This document shows, in pieces, positions 22,062 through 33,643 of a DNA stretch of 64,000 nucleotides. The translations under genes and the position numbers were made by a program. The notes under the pieces are model-generated. The model ran no database searches. It worked only from the letters and a program-made list of their open reading frames with translations, and had not been told where the DNA came from. This DNA is from Deinandra increscens subsp. villosa. Taxonomy: Eukaryota; Streptophyta; Magnoliopsida; Asterales; Asteraceae. Location of the stretch: positions 42,805,279 to 42,869,278 of the forward strand of contig JBCNJP010000006.1 of assembly GCA_039602395.1 (NCBI GenBank), in the 5' to 3' direction. Within the stretch, counting starts at the first letter, position 1. Each line of letters opens with the position of its first letter.

Positions 22062-24657
22062 TGTGACATCCGAGAATTTCAAGGTTTACTTCCGTTAGAC
22101 AATTCCGTTAGTTACGTTATAAGTGTTAACTTAGTAACTAATACTTAACTAGGCCGAATACGTCCACGTCCTTTGGTTGATCACCGAACCCGTCCATATG
22201 TGTTATGTGTTTAACTATTTATTGTCATTATGTGCAATGTGATTTAAATACATGATTTAGTATTGTGAATAGCATGACAATTTATGAATCGTGTTTATCT
22301 TGCTTAGAATGTGAAATTGACCACTTTTGGTAACCAGCGAAACTACCGGGCGAAACTATAGTGTCGCCCGGCAGTCTATTGGCTCACTCGTGATCAGAGC
22401 TAGTTTCGCCTGGCCAGCGAAACTGCCAGCGAAACTAGGCCCTGATATAAAATATCTTAATAAACCCTAGTTTCTCCATTTGCCTCCTTTACACAAAAAC
22501 ACACACACACTCCATCTTTCTCCTGGAAATCTGGTCAGTCGAGATTCACACCGAGCCATCGAGATCTCAGCCCCGAACCATCATCCATCAAGCTTGGAGA
22601 TCGAACCGTGAGTCCCAAAACCACCATTTTTATGTTTTCTATGTGTTTTCTTAAAAAGCATGCTTAGATCTTCATAGAATCACTTGATCTTCTGATATGT
22701 CGTTTAGGAATGATAGATCTACAATAAAGTCAGTAACTTTACGTGTGAAATCCATCCATGATGAAGATTTATGCCATTTTAGTCATTTTAGGGTTTTAAA
22801 TGTATTTTGGTGATTTGATGATGAAAATACATGAATAAGGTGTCTAAACTGCTTCTATGATGTTGGTAATTGACTATGCATGCTATATACTGAATTACAT
22901 GAAGAATGGGGACTGTTAGATTGATTTTTAGGCTGATCCGTAAGTTTTTCGCGACTAGCGAAACTACCATGTTCTCTGGGCGAAACTAACCAGCGAAACT
23001 ATGTATATCTCCTTCCAGCGACACTATACAGCGAAACTATAGTGTCGCCGGGTAAACCGACCAGACCAGCTCGAGCGAATCTACCGAGCGAAATTCCCTG
23101 AACGAAAGTTCAAACCAGTTTCGGGCGAAACTAGGCTAGCGAAACTGTGCCAACAGTTTCGAGCGAAACTAGCCTAGCGAAACTGTGTCATCGGGTATTG
23201 CCTAGCGAAAGTGCTGCCCGTGCACACAGCGAAACTGCCTAGCGAAACTGCTAGCGAAACTGAGACCAGAATCCAAACTTGTGCAAATTTGCTTGAATGT
23301 TATGCCATGACTCACATGATTATGCTATGATGAAACATGCTATGATTTCTGTAATATGTGAACCCTTGTTTATGATCAACCATCGGTGTCGTGTGTCGTT
23401 ATGTCGTGTCGTAGTTCCAACGTGCTATGTTATGGGCCATAGTGACGTTAAGTAAAGATTAGACACAAAACTAATACTTAAGACCTAAACGTGTTCATAG
23501 GTTTTCGATAAGCAAACAATACTTGGATTATATAGCAAGTGTAGCAGTGCAACCCAAGGTGAGTGTCACTAACCCATTTACCGTGAACCCGTTTGGGTCA
23601 CGCTGAATAACTTAATGAGGAACGATGCTGACAACCTTATGAGAGCTATGCACCTCTCTGATGAACTTGAATTCGGGAGTGCTTGGCACCCACTTGATGA
23701 ACTTGAATTCGGGAGTGCTTGGCACCCACTTGATGAACTTGAAGTGTTTTATGGGAAGCACTTGTGAAATACTTAAACAACTAATTTTAAAACGAAACTG
23801 AAAAATGTTTTCGGGATTCATAAGAACCCCAAAGTAAACCGTTTTAATATGACTAGTGTAGGTTAAAGTCTAAACCACATGATATCACATGATTTCTAAG
23901 GATGCCTTGAAACTTAAAAGTCCTCAACTTAATTGTACCATTAATTGTAAAGCGAGGGGATGTTGGGTAGATCTACTGGAGTTTGACAAACTCCGCCCCG
24001 TGGCACGGGGAGTGCACGGAGGTACAATATCAGCCTATTTGACCGTGATCCCGGGAGGACACGGGGGAGGCAAAACCGCGATGACGTAGGTCCGCAAAAC
24101 AGAATGGCACGGCCTCTACCATATTGGTCAGCTTTGGTACAAACTTCCTTAGTGCATGGAACAACGGATTAGCTACCCGCGATATCGGTTGACCGCTTTA
24201 ACTTTACTTAACTAGTGCATATTAGGTAATACATCACTTGGCAATGTTTATAAAACTAATACTTATTACATGTTGATGAATACGATTATGAGACCGGGCC
24301 AATGCATGTCATGCCCACCGTGAACTCACCAACCGTTAGGTTGACACTTGCGTGGTTTAAACTTTTGCAGATCGCTAAGGAGTATCCGCTGGAGGTTGGC
24401 ATGGCACTTGAAGATTTCTTATTTTAAACTCAAACTTGGAATTTTATAACAATTCACGTTTTGTAATTTAAGCACGTGGTTAGTGCTAAGATACTTATGT
24501 TTATTTTCCGCTGCGTACTTTTAAAAACTGTTTTGATTATGAACATGTGGACTTTACTCTGATTCGTTTAGTATTTGTAACTAATGGTTGTGGTCCTGGT
24601 TTGCTCGCACCCCTTAACGGTATAAACTCCGTTAGTGGTTGATTTGGGGGTGTGACA
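22062..24657 (+). repeat. E4 LTR2, shared middle LTR (2596 bp, mosaic)
   Basis: A single LTR serves as 3' LTR of unit A and 5' LTR of unit B; no TSD flanks it. Up to 23198 it shares with LTR3 all five differences from LTR1 (the 17-bp segment 22145-22161, and the bases matching 15041, 15622, 15635 and 15844). From there on it follows LTR1 wherever LTR3 differs (no extra 14-bp word unit, and several single bases). Private changes are a C in tagacac near 23465, one fewer T near 23812, and a C near 24373. Confidence 0.93.
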
Positions 24658-25217
24658 GATTGGTATCAGAGCCATAAGTTGCAGAGAACTGGAATCATTT
24701 TCTAAAAACGATTTGGAAACTGCAACTTGAAAACCTTAGTTACAAACGAACAAACAAAATTCCCAAAACCAAAATGATCACGTGCCAACCTGGGATACTC
24801 GCTCTGCTGTGTAAGTAAAAGCTTAGTACGTATGTATATATATATATAGATATAAATATATATATAGACCGTGTCTAGGAAGTCTAACGGAAAACCTTAG
24901 GAAAAATTTTCACACACGAATACGAAACGCGAACGCTAATACGCACACTATTCCGGGGGAAAGCGACAACGAAACGATGCTACACGCTACGTCCTGATTT
25001 CTACTACGATGACTACGCCGACGGTGACTTTTATGGGAAAGCCGACTTTCGACGATAGCTATTTGCGACTTACGACGATCCCCGACGACGCCTCGATTTT
25101 GCACGAAAATTTTTCTGGACTAATAGAGGGATAACGGGAAATTGCTAATATACATATTATGGGATGTGTATAGAATATAACTATGATTGAACACTGGCTA
25201 CTTTAACTGTCCAGAAA
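24658..25217 (+). other. E4 primer site and leader, copy B
   Basis: Primer site TGGTATCAGAGCC at 24661-24673, then the leader with the same AT microsatellite as copy A (24835-24867). No gene is supported. Confidence 0.7.
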
Positions 25218-27158
25218 ATGTCGGGAGGAGATGGAAGGAACAACATTACCCTAACACCTGCAGAACTACAAGCAATGATAAACGCACACGTACAAGCCGC
25301 AGTGGCAGCCGTCCATGCTACAATCGCCGCGCAGCAAGCCATCCATTTGGCTCATCAGCTTACTAAACAGGTGAATGAGGGAGGTACACTTCCTGCAAGA
25401 GCCTCTGAGAAGATTGCCTTAAGTAACAAGAGAAAGGCTGATGAAGAAACTCCTGGAAACTCAATGAACAATCGGAGTGTTGGAAACAAAAGGCCTGGGA
25501 ACAGCGGTGGTAACAACCGCCAAGGTGGGAATGGAAACTACAAGGGCAAACTGCCCAGGTGCAACAAGTGTGGGAAGCATCACACCGGTATCTGCAGAAT
25601 GAGTTTGAACTGCGAGAGATGTGGCAAGAAAGGCCATGAGGCAAAAGACTGTTGGACGATGTTACCTAAGCCACAAAACCTCCCAAGGCGAAACAACAGC
25701 AACAACCGTAACAACAACAATGAAGCTCCCAGAGGAAATGGTAATGGGAACTGCTATGAATGTGGTGTTCCAGGCCACATGAAGAGGGACCGCCCACAGT
25801 TGAGAGAACAGGGAGACGATAACAGGAACGGTAATCGGAGAAATGGCAACGGAAATGGAAACGACAGAGGAAGAGCTTTCGTCATGGGTCAAGAAGAAGC
25901 TCGCAACGACGCCGACGTGATTAACGGTAAATTCATCCTTAATGGTTTCTTTGCTACTGTATTGTTTGATTCTGGTGCTGAAAGAAGTTTTATATCCACT
26001 AAATTTGCTAAGTTGATTAATGCTAAACCGATTGCCTTAGACGCTAAGTATGTGGTAGGGCTAGCAAATGGTAAACTTCATGATACAACTCAGACAGTTA
26101 AGGACTGTAAGTTAGAACTAGCTGGCCATACGTTAGGAATCGATCTTATGCCTTTCCCGATTGGTAGTTTTGATGTTATAGTAGGAATGGATTGGTTATC
26201 TGAAAACCGCGCTGAAATTTTATGTCAAGAGAAAGTGGTTCGTATTCCACTCAAGGACGGTGAAGTGCTAACAGTTCAAGGTGAGAAAAGTGGAACAGTA
26301 ACCGGTATTATCTCTTTCCTCAAAGCTCAAAAGTGCCTTCGTAAAGGTCACTTCGCGATTCTTGCAAACGTCACCGATTCGACACTTCCCGAGCGTAGAA
26401 TCGACGACTACCCGATAGTCCGCGACTTCCAAGATGTATTTCCTGAAGATCTGCCTGGTTTGCCTCCATTTCGACAAGTAGAGTTTGGAATCGACTTAGT
26501 TCCTGGAGCGTCTCCGATTGCACGCGCACCTTATCGTTTGGCAGTAAGTGAACTCAACGAACTCTCCGCACAACTTCAAGAGTTACTTGACAAAGGGTTT
26601 ATTCGTCCAAGTTCGTCTCCATGGGGAGCACCAGTATTATTTGTTAAGAAGAAGGATGGAACGTTCCGAATGAGTATTGACTACCGAGAACTTAACAAGG
26701 TTACGATCAAGAATCGATATCCACTTCCTCGAATCGACGATCTCTTCGATCAGCTACAAGGTTCGAGCTACTTCTCAAAGATTGATCTACGGTCTGGATA
26801 TCACCAACTTCGCGTTCGAGATGAGGATGTCCCCAAGACTGCTTTCAGAACTCGGTATGGTCATTATGAGTTTCTAGTTATGCCATTTGGGCTAACTAAT
26901 GCACCTGCTGTGTTTATGGATCTGATGAATCGAGTGTGCAAGCCGTACCTCGATAAGTTTGTGATAGTTTTCATTGATGATATTTTGATCTACTCAAAGA
27001 CGAAGGAAGAACACGAGGAGCACCTACGACTTATTTTGGAACTACTTCGCAAGGAACAGCTTTACGCTAAGTTTTCGGAGTGCGATTTTTGGATTCGCGA
27101 AGTCCAGTTTCTTGGACACATTGTCAACCAGGAATGGAATTCATGTCGACCCGGCTAA
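25218..27158 (+). pseudogene. gag-pol: E4 copy B: core-deleted Gag, protease and RT in one frame
   Basis: The 646-residue frame shows that gag, protease and RT are fused in this family: copy B lacks the extra G that breaks copy A. It shares the missing capsid core, the third knuckle ending in Arg instead of Cys, and the Asp-Ser-Gly protease motif. RT is complete through FIDDILIYS and the thumb start. An inserted T at 27135 (copy A lacks it) shifts the frame, and the product ends at 27158. Confidence 0.88.
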
Positions 27159-28911
27159 AGTGGAAGCTATCAAGAATTGGTCTACTCCGAGAGCGCCGAC
27201 CGAAATCCGACAATTTTTGGGACTTGCCGGATATTACCGAAGATTCATTAAGGGTTTCTCGCAATTGGCTCAACCCTTAACAGCTTTAACGCACAAAGGA
27301 GTGCAATATAGATGGGGTGAAAAAGAAGAACGCGCGTTTCAAACTCTTAAAGATATGTTATGTTCAGCTCCGATTCTTGCGTTGCCCGATGGGGTTGACG
27401 ACTTTGTAGTTTACTGCGATGCGTCCATCCAAGGACTCGGTTGTGTGTTGATGCAACGAGACAAAGTGATTGCCTACGGGTCCAGGCAACTGAAGGATAC
27501 TGAGAAGAATTATACAACGCATGAATTAGAATTGGGAGCCGTTGTATTTGCACTTAAGATTTGGAGACATTACCTCTACGGAACAAAGTGCACGATATTT
27601 ACCGACCACAAAAGCCTACAGCACATCTTTGAACAGAAGGATCTCAATATGCGACAACGACGGTGGGTCGAGTTACTAAATGATTATGACTTAACAATTA
27701 AGTATCACCCGGGGAGAGCCAATGTTGTGGCTGATGCATTAAGACGGAAGGAGTATGAAAAGCCTCGACGAGTGCGAGCGCTGCAACTTACCATCCACAC
27801 GGGATTGCCGGATCGGATCCGCGATGCCCAACAAGAAGCTTTAAAAGAAGAAAACTTCGCAGCTGAAGCACTGCGAGGGGTAGATGGAAACTCTGAAATT
27901 AAGTCCGACGGACTCAGGTATTATAATGATAGAATTTGGGTTCCTTTACTTGGAAATCTTCGTGAGCTCGTGATGGACGAGGCTCACAAATCAAGGTATT
28001 CGGTGCACCCTGGATCGGATAAAATGTACCAAGATTTGAAGAACTTGTATTGGTGGCCGAATATGAAAGCCGACATCGCGCGATATGTGGCTAAGTGTTT
28101 AACGTGCTCAAGAGTCAAGATCGAGTACCAAAAGCCTTCTGGATTGTTGCAACAACCAAAGATCCCAGAATGGAAATGGGAGGATATCTCCATGGATTTT
28201 GTAACGGGATTACCTCATCGATCGAATCGACCGGATGCGATTTGGGTTATCATTGATCGACTAACCAAATCTGCACACTTTATCCCGATGAGAGAAAGTG
28301 ACAATATGGACAAGTTAACTAAGCTGTACATTGACCGAATTGTGGCACGTCATGGAGTGCCTAAGACTATTATCTCCGACAGAGATCCTCGATTTACTTC
28401 CCGGCTGTGGCAATCTATGCAAGAAGCACTGGGAACCAGACTGGATATGAGTACAGCCTATCACCCGCAGACCGACGGTCAAACGGAACGAACTATTCAG
28501 ACTCTAGAAGACATGCTCCGAGCTTGCGTTCTCGACTTTGGTAAAGACTGGGAGGCTCACCTTCCGTTGGTGGAGTTCTCCTACAACAACAGTTATCATT
28601 CAAGTATCGGTGCTGCACCTTTTGAAGCCCTTTATGGCAGAAAATGTAGATCGCCCGTGTGTTGGGCCGAAACGGGTGAGAAAGGACTCACCGGACCGGA
28701 AATCATTCATGAAACAACGGAACGAATCATTCAAATCAGAAAGCGGATAGCCGCAGCACGTGACAGACAAAAGAGCTATGCCGACAAACGCCGTAAACCT
28801 TTGAAGTTCGAGGTAGGCGACAAGGTGCTATTGAAGGTATCTCCCTGGAAAGGTGTGATACGCTTCGGAAAGCGTGGAAAGTTGAATCCTCGCTATATTC
28901 GGTCCTTTTGA
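27136..28911 (+). pseudogene. pol: E4 copy B: RNase H and integrase
   Basis: The frame after the copy B frameshift encodes the RT connection, RNase H and integrase up to the shared frameshift, ending at 28911. The sequence is almost identical to copy A. Private differences include Lys to Arg in HPGRANVV and Val to Ile near 27899. The substitution Ser to Arg in DALRRKE is shared with copy A. Confidence 0.87.
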
Positions 28912-28933
28912 AATCATCGGGGAAGTAGGCCCG

Positions 28934-29263
28934 GTGGCCTACCGATTACAACTCCCTGCAGAACTCGATGGAGTTCACAACGTGTTTCACGTCTCGAACT
29001 TAAAGAAATGTCTGACTGAAGACACTGAAGTAATTCCTTTGGAGGAATTGGAAATTGATGAACATCTGAGATTTATCGAGCAACCGGTAGAAATCATGGG
29101 ACGCAAGGAGAAAGCCCTCAAACGTAGCAAGATTCCGATCGTCAAGGTTCGATGGAACTCAAAGCGTGGACCTGAATATACTTGGGAACGAGAGGATCAA
29201 ATGAAGAAAAAGTATCCTCACTTGTTTGAGCAAACGTCCACGGAAACTCAAGGTATGATTTAA
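28934..29263 (+). pseudogene. E4 copy B: integrase C-terminus and chromodomain
   Basis: Matches the corresponding copy A fragment apart from an Ala to Thr and a Glu to Lys change. It is out of phase with the integrase frame because of the same one-base difference near 28898-28902. Confidence 0.8.
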
Positions 29264-29422
29264 TTTTGGGGACCAAAATTCCTTTAACAGGAGGAGGATG
29301 TGGCAACCCTAAAACTTTTGCTTTCTTTCCCCAGCAACGGCCGCAACAACGACAGCTGATGCTGCGAACGCTACAACACAAGAATAATTTTCGGGACGAA
29401 AATTCCAATTACAAGGGGATGA

Positions 29423-32032
29423 TGTGACATCCGAGAATTTCAAGGTTTACTTCCGTTAGACAATTCCGTTAGTTACGTTATAAGTGTTAACTTAGTAACT
29501 AATACTTAACTAGGCCGAATACGTCCATGTCCTTTGGTTGATCACCGAACCCGTCCATATGTGTTATGTGTTTAACTATTTATTGTCATTATGTGCAATG
29601 TGATTTAAATACATGATTTAGTATTGTGTATAGCATGACAATTTATGAATCGTGTTTATCTTGCTTAGAATGTGAAATTGACCACTTTTGGTAACCAGCG
29701 AAACTACCGGGCGAAACTATAGTGTCGCCCGGCAGTCTATTGGCTCACTCGTGATCAGAGCTAGTTTCGCCTGGCCAGCGAAACTGCCAGCGAAACTAGG
29801 CCCTGATATAAAATATCTTAATAAACCCTAGTTTCTCCATTTGCCTCCTTTACACAAAAACACACACACACTCCATCTTTCTCCTGGAAATCTGGTCAGT
29901 CGAGATTCACACCGAGCCATCGAGATCTCAGCCCCGAACCATCATCCATCAAGCTTGGAGATCGAACCGTGAGTCCCAAAACCACCATTTTTATGTTTTC
30001 TATGTGTTTTCTTAAAAAGCATGCTTAGATCTTCATAGAATCACTTGATCTTCTGATATGTCGTTTAGGAATGATAGATCTACAATAAAGTCAGTAACTT
30101 TACGTGTGAAATCCATCCATGATGAAGATTTATGCCATTTTAGTCATTTTAGGGTTTTAAATGTATTTTGGTGATTTGATGATGAAAATACATGAATAAG
30201 GTGTCTAAACTGCTTCTATGATGTTGGTAATTGACTATGCATGCTATATACTGAATTACATGAAGAATGGGGACTGTTAGATTGATTTTTAGGCTGATCC
30301 GTAAGTTTTTCGCGACTAGCGAAACTACCATGTTCTCTGGGCGAAACTAACCAGCGAAACTATGTATATCTCCTTCCAGCGACACTATACAGCGAAACTA
30401 TAGTGTCGCCGGGTAAACCGACCAGACCAGCTCGAGCGAATCTACCGAGCGAAATTCCCTGAACGAAAGTTCAAACCAGTTTCGGGCGAAACTAGGCTAG
30501 CGAAACTGTGCCAACAGTTTCGAGTGAAACTAGCCTAGTGAAACTGTGTCATCGGGTATTGCCTAGCGAAAGTGCTGCCCGTGCACACAGCGAAACTGCC
30601 TAGCGAAACTGCCTAGCGAAACTGCTAGCGAAACTGAGACCAGAATCCAAACTTGTGCAAATTTGCTTGAATGTTATGCCATGACTCACATGATTATGCT
30701 ATGATGAAACATGCTATGATTTCTGTAATATGTGAACCCTTGTTTATGATCAACCATCGGTGTCGTGTGTCGTTATGTCGTGTCGTAGTTCCAACGTGCT
30801 ATGTTATGGGCCATAGTGACGTTAAGTAAATATTAGACATAAAACTAATAGTTAAGACCTAAACGTGTTCATAGGTTTTCGATAAGCAAACAATACTTGG
30901 ATTATATAGCAAGTGTAGCAGTGCAACCCAAGGTGAGTGTCACTAACCCATTTACCGTGAACCCGTTTGGGTCACGCTGAATAACTTAATGAGGAACGAT
31001 GCTGACAACCTTATGAGAGCTATGCACCTCTCTGATGAACTTGAATTCGGGAGTGCTTGGCACCCACTTGATGAACTTGAATTCGGGAGTGCTTGGCACC
31101 CACTTTATGAACTTGAAGTGTTTTATGGGAAGCACTTGTGAAATACTTAAACAACTAATTTTAAAACGAAACTGAAAAATGTTTTTCGGGATTCATAAGA
31201 ACCCCAAAGTAAACCGTTTTAATATGACTAGTGTAGGTTAAAGTCTAAACCACATGATATCACATGATTTCTAAGGATGCCTTGAAACTTAAAAGTCCTC
31301 AACTTAATTGTACCATTAATTGTAAAGCGAGGGGATGTTGGGTAGATCTACTGGAGTTTGACAAACTCCGCCCCGTGGCACGGGGAGTGCACGGAGGTAC
31401 AATATCAGCCTATTTGACCGTGATCCCGGGAGGACACGGGGGAGGCAAAACTGCGATGACGTAGGTCCGCAAAACAGAATGGCACGGCCTCTACCATATT
31501 GGTCAGCTTTGGTACAAACTTCCTTAGTGCATGGAACAACGGATTAGCTACCCGCGATATCGGTTGACCGCTTTAACTTTACTTAACTAGTGCATATTAG
31601 GTAATACATCACTTGGCAATGTTTATAAAACTAATACTTATTTCATGTTGATGAATACGATTATGAGACCGGGCCAATGCATGTCATGCCCACCGTGAAC
31701 TCACCAACCGTTAGGTTGACACTTGCGTGGTTTAAACTTTTGCAGATTGCTAAGGAGTATCCGCTGGAGGTTGGCATGGCACTTGAAGATTTCTTATTTT
31801 AAACTCAAACTTGGAATTTTATAACAATTCACGTTTTGTAATTTAAGCACGTGGTTAGTGCTAAGATACTTATGTTTATTTTCCGCTGCGTACTTTTAAA
31901 AATTGTTTTGATTATGAACATGTGGACTTTACTCTGATTCGTTTAGTATTTGTAACTAATGGTTGTGGTCCTGGTTTGCTCGCACCCCTTAACGGTATAA
32001 ACTCCGTTAGTGGTTGATTTAGGGGTGTGACA
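29423..32032 (+). repeat. E4 LTR3 (2610 bp)
   Basis: Begins TGTGACATCCGAG and ends GGGGTGTGACA, followed by the duplication ctaaa. It has one extra 14-base unit in the AGCGAAACT array (30597-30625 region) and about ten private single-base changes spread along its length. Two of these turn AGCG words into AGTG, which could reflect C-to-T decay. Confidence 0.94.
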
Positions 32033-33643
32033 CTAAATAACTTCGTTCCTGAAAACGAAGAAGGTTTGCTAAGAATTCTCTTGCAAAACCAATATCCTAA
32101 CGGTTTGAAAGAAAGATGATTATAAGAATGCGTCGTCTATATAAAGCAAGTGGGAGCATCACCACTAATCCTTATCGACATAACGATTGAGTGTTGATCT
32201 CACGTTCATTGGAGTTTACCGGATTAAACTTGTAATGAAGCCTCAAAAGATCTCCCAGTTTCAAGAACATCCCACAATCGAAAACATATTCAATTTCTTG
32301 AAACAAGTCGTGTCATACTAGTTATGAAACGGGAACTATCCAACATAGGGATGTTGCATAAGTGTCATTGTAAAGAGTTACACCAATGACACAAGCTGGA
32401 AAACCAAATCATCTCAACTTGTCTTGATGATGAAATGTTCATGATGAGTACTCGAGCATACTCACCGAACAACTAGCCACCTTAAGTGAAGTTTTGAATC
32501 ATGAATGTAAGGGTACATTCAAAGAAGGTTAATTTGATAATCGATTAACATGACATTGTGATAACACAGTAATCCATGTGCATACCAAGGGCACAAGTTT
32601 TATCACGCGTTCAAATTCACTTAAGTACTTTTTGCTGTTCATGAGAAACACCAAAAACTAATGAAACAACTTAAACAGGCAAAACGAAAACACAAGCAAA
32701 GAACTTAGCACGAGAATTCACTGTTTCATGATCAAGTTTGATCAAATACTGTTATGTATTACCTGAATTCTGAGCTACATTAATGTTCTACTTTAGTGTT
32801 GGGATGTCGAACTATAACATTTGCACCAAATCATTCAATCTGATCTAGAGAGTTAGATGCAGATTTCGAATTCTGCAAAACGTGTTCGAATTTTATACGT
32901 TTTAAGCATCCATGAATATTTAGAGAAATATTCTAAAACCGTTCGTAGTCGATCTAATTTGTGGGAACGAAACTGATCTATGACTATTCTGACTCTGGAC
33001 TCAAAGGGTTGACTCTCCAGGCTCACAGACCTCATTAGAGAATGACGTTGTGACGTAACTCGTATCAAATTGTCTTCATGGATTTAATCATAAGACGAAT
33101 TTGATTAATGGTATACTCAATAGTGTCCTTTGACCTGAGATACATATGCTACCTCCCGTTTGCCAAGGACTGTTCTTTGATTGTAGTATACGATGTCGCG
33201 TAACTGCCAGTAAAGACTACTTTTGGGAATGGATCTGAGGCTTAGTGGGAGCTGTATGTAGTCAATATGGGATTCTGTACTCTTGCACTAATACTGCAAC
33301 AGCTAGACATCGTGGGCCCTCTCGTGAGTTCCAAGTGTTAAGTGTAAGGCCTTACCCAAACCTACTGTGTGTTTGTTTTGGATCACTTCGAACTACGACA
33401 CGAGAAATAGAATGGTTGAACAATGAAGAGAATGAATAAATCCATGTCTCTCGTTCAATTGATGTCTTATACAGAAGGGAACTAATGACTTTGAATTACC
33501 ATAAGTCTCAGCTACAACTCGAGTTTGTAGATATGCTTTGGTTACTGACTTGAAGTGTCATAACTGGTTGGGACAGCCATGTGTAGCTAGAGCACCTCTT
33601 ACTGTTTCTTCAAATGTTGTCGGACTCTGTCCAAGTGGGAGAT
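32033..33643 (+). other. E2 internal non-coding segment 3 with polypurine tract
   Basis: About 1.6 kb of E2 between E4 and the 3' LTR. There are stops in every frame and no RT or RNase H motif. The short open frames at 32853-33068 and 33245-33439 have no family resemblance. It ends with the purine-rich AAGTGGGAGAT (33633-33643), a classic Copia polypurine tract directly before the 3' LTR. Confidence 0.65.

Larger units (their letters stand above)
14725..32032 (+). mobile_element. E4: Gypsy tandem dimer, LTR-internal-LTR-internal-LTR
   Basis: Three near-identical 2.6-kb LTRs alternate with two near-identical 4.76-kb internal regions (A 17305-22061, B 24658-29422). The only target duplication is at the outer ends (ctaaa, 14720-14724 and 32033-32037), so this is one insertion that later became a dimer. 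The coding region is Tekay-like chromovirus gag-pol. Both internals share a deleted gag core, a lost knuckle cysteine and a frameshift before the GPY/F module, and each has one private frameshift. The middle LTR resembles LTR3 in its 5' part and LTR1 in its 3' part, as expected from unequal crossing-over. Confidence 0.92.

Noticed and set aside
14725..32032. Two independent E4 insertions side by side
   Set aside because: There are three LTRs rather than four, no target duplication around the middle LTR, and one duplication at the outer ends.
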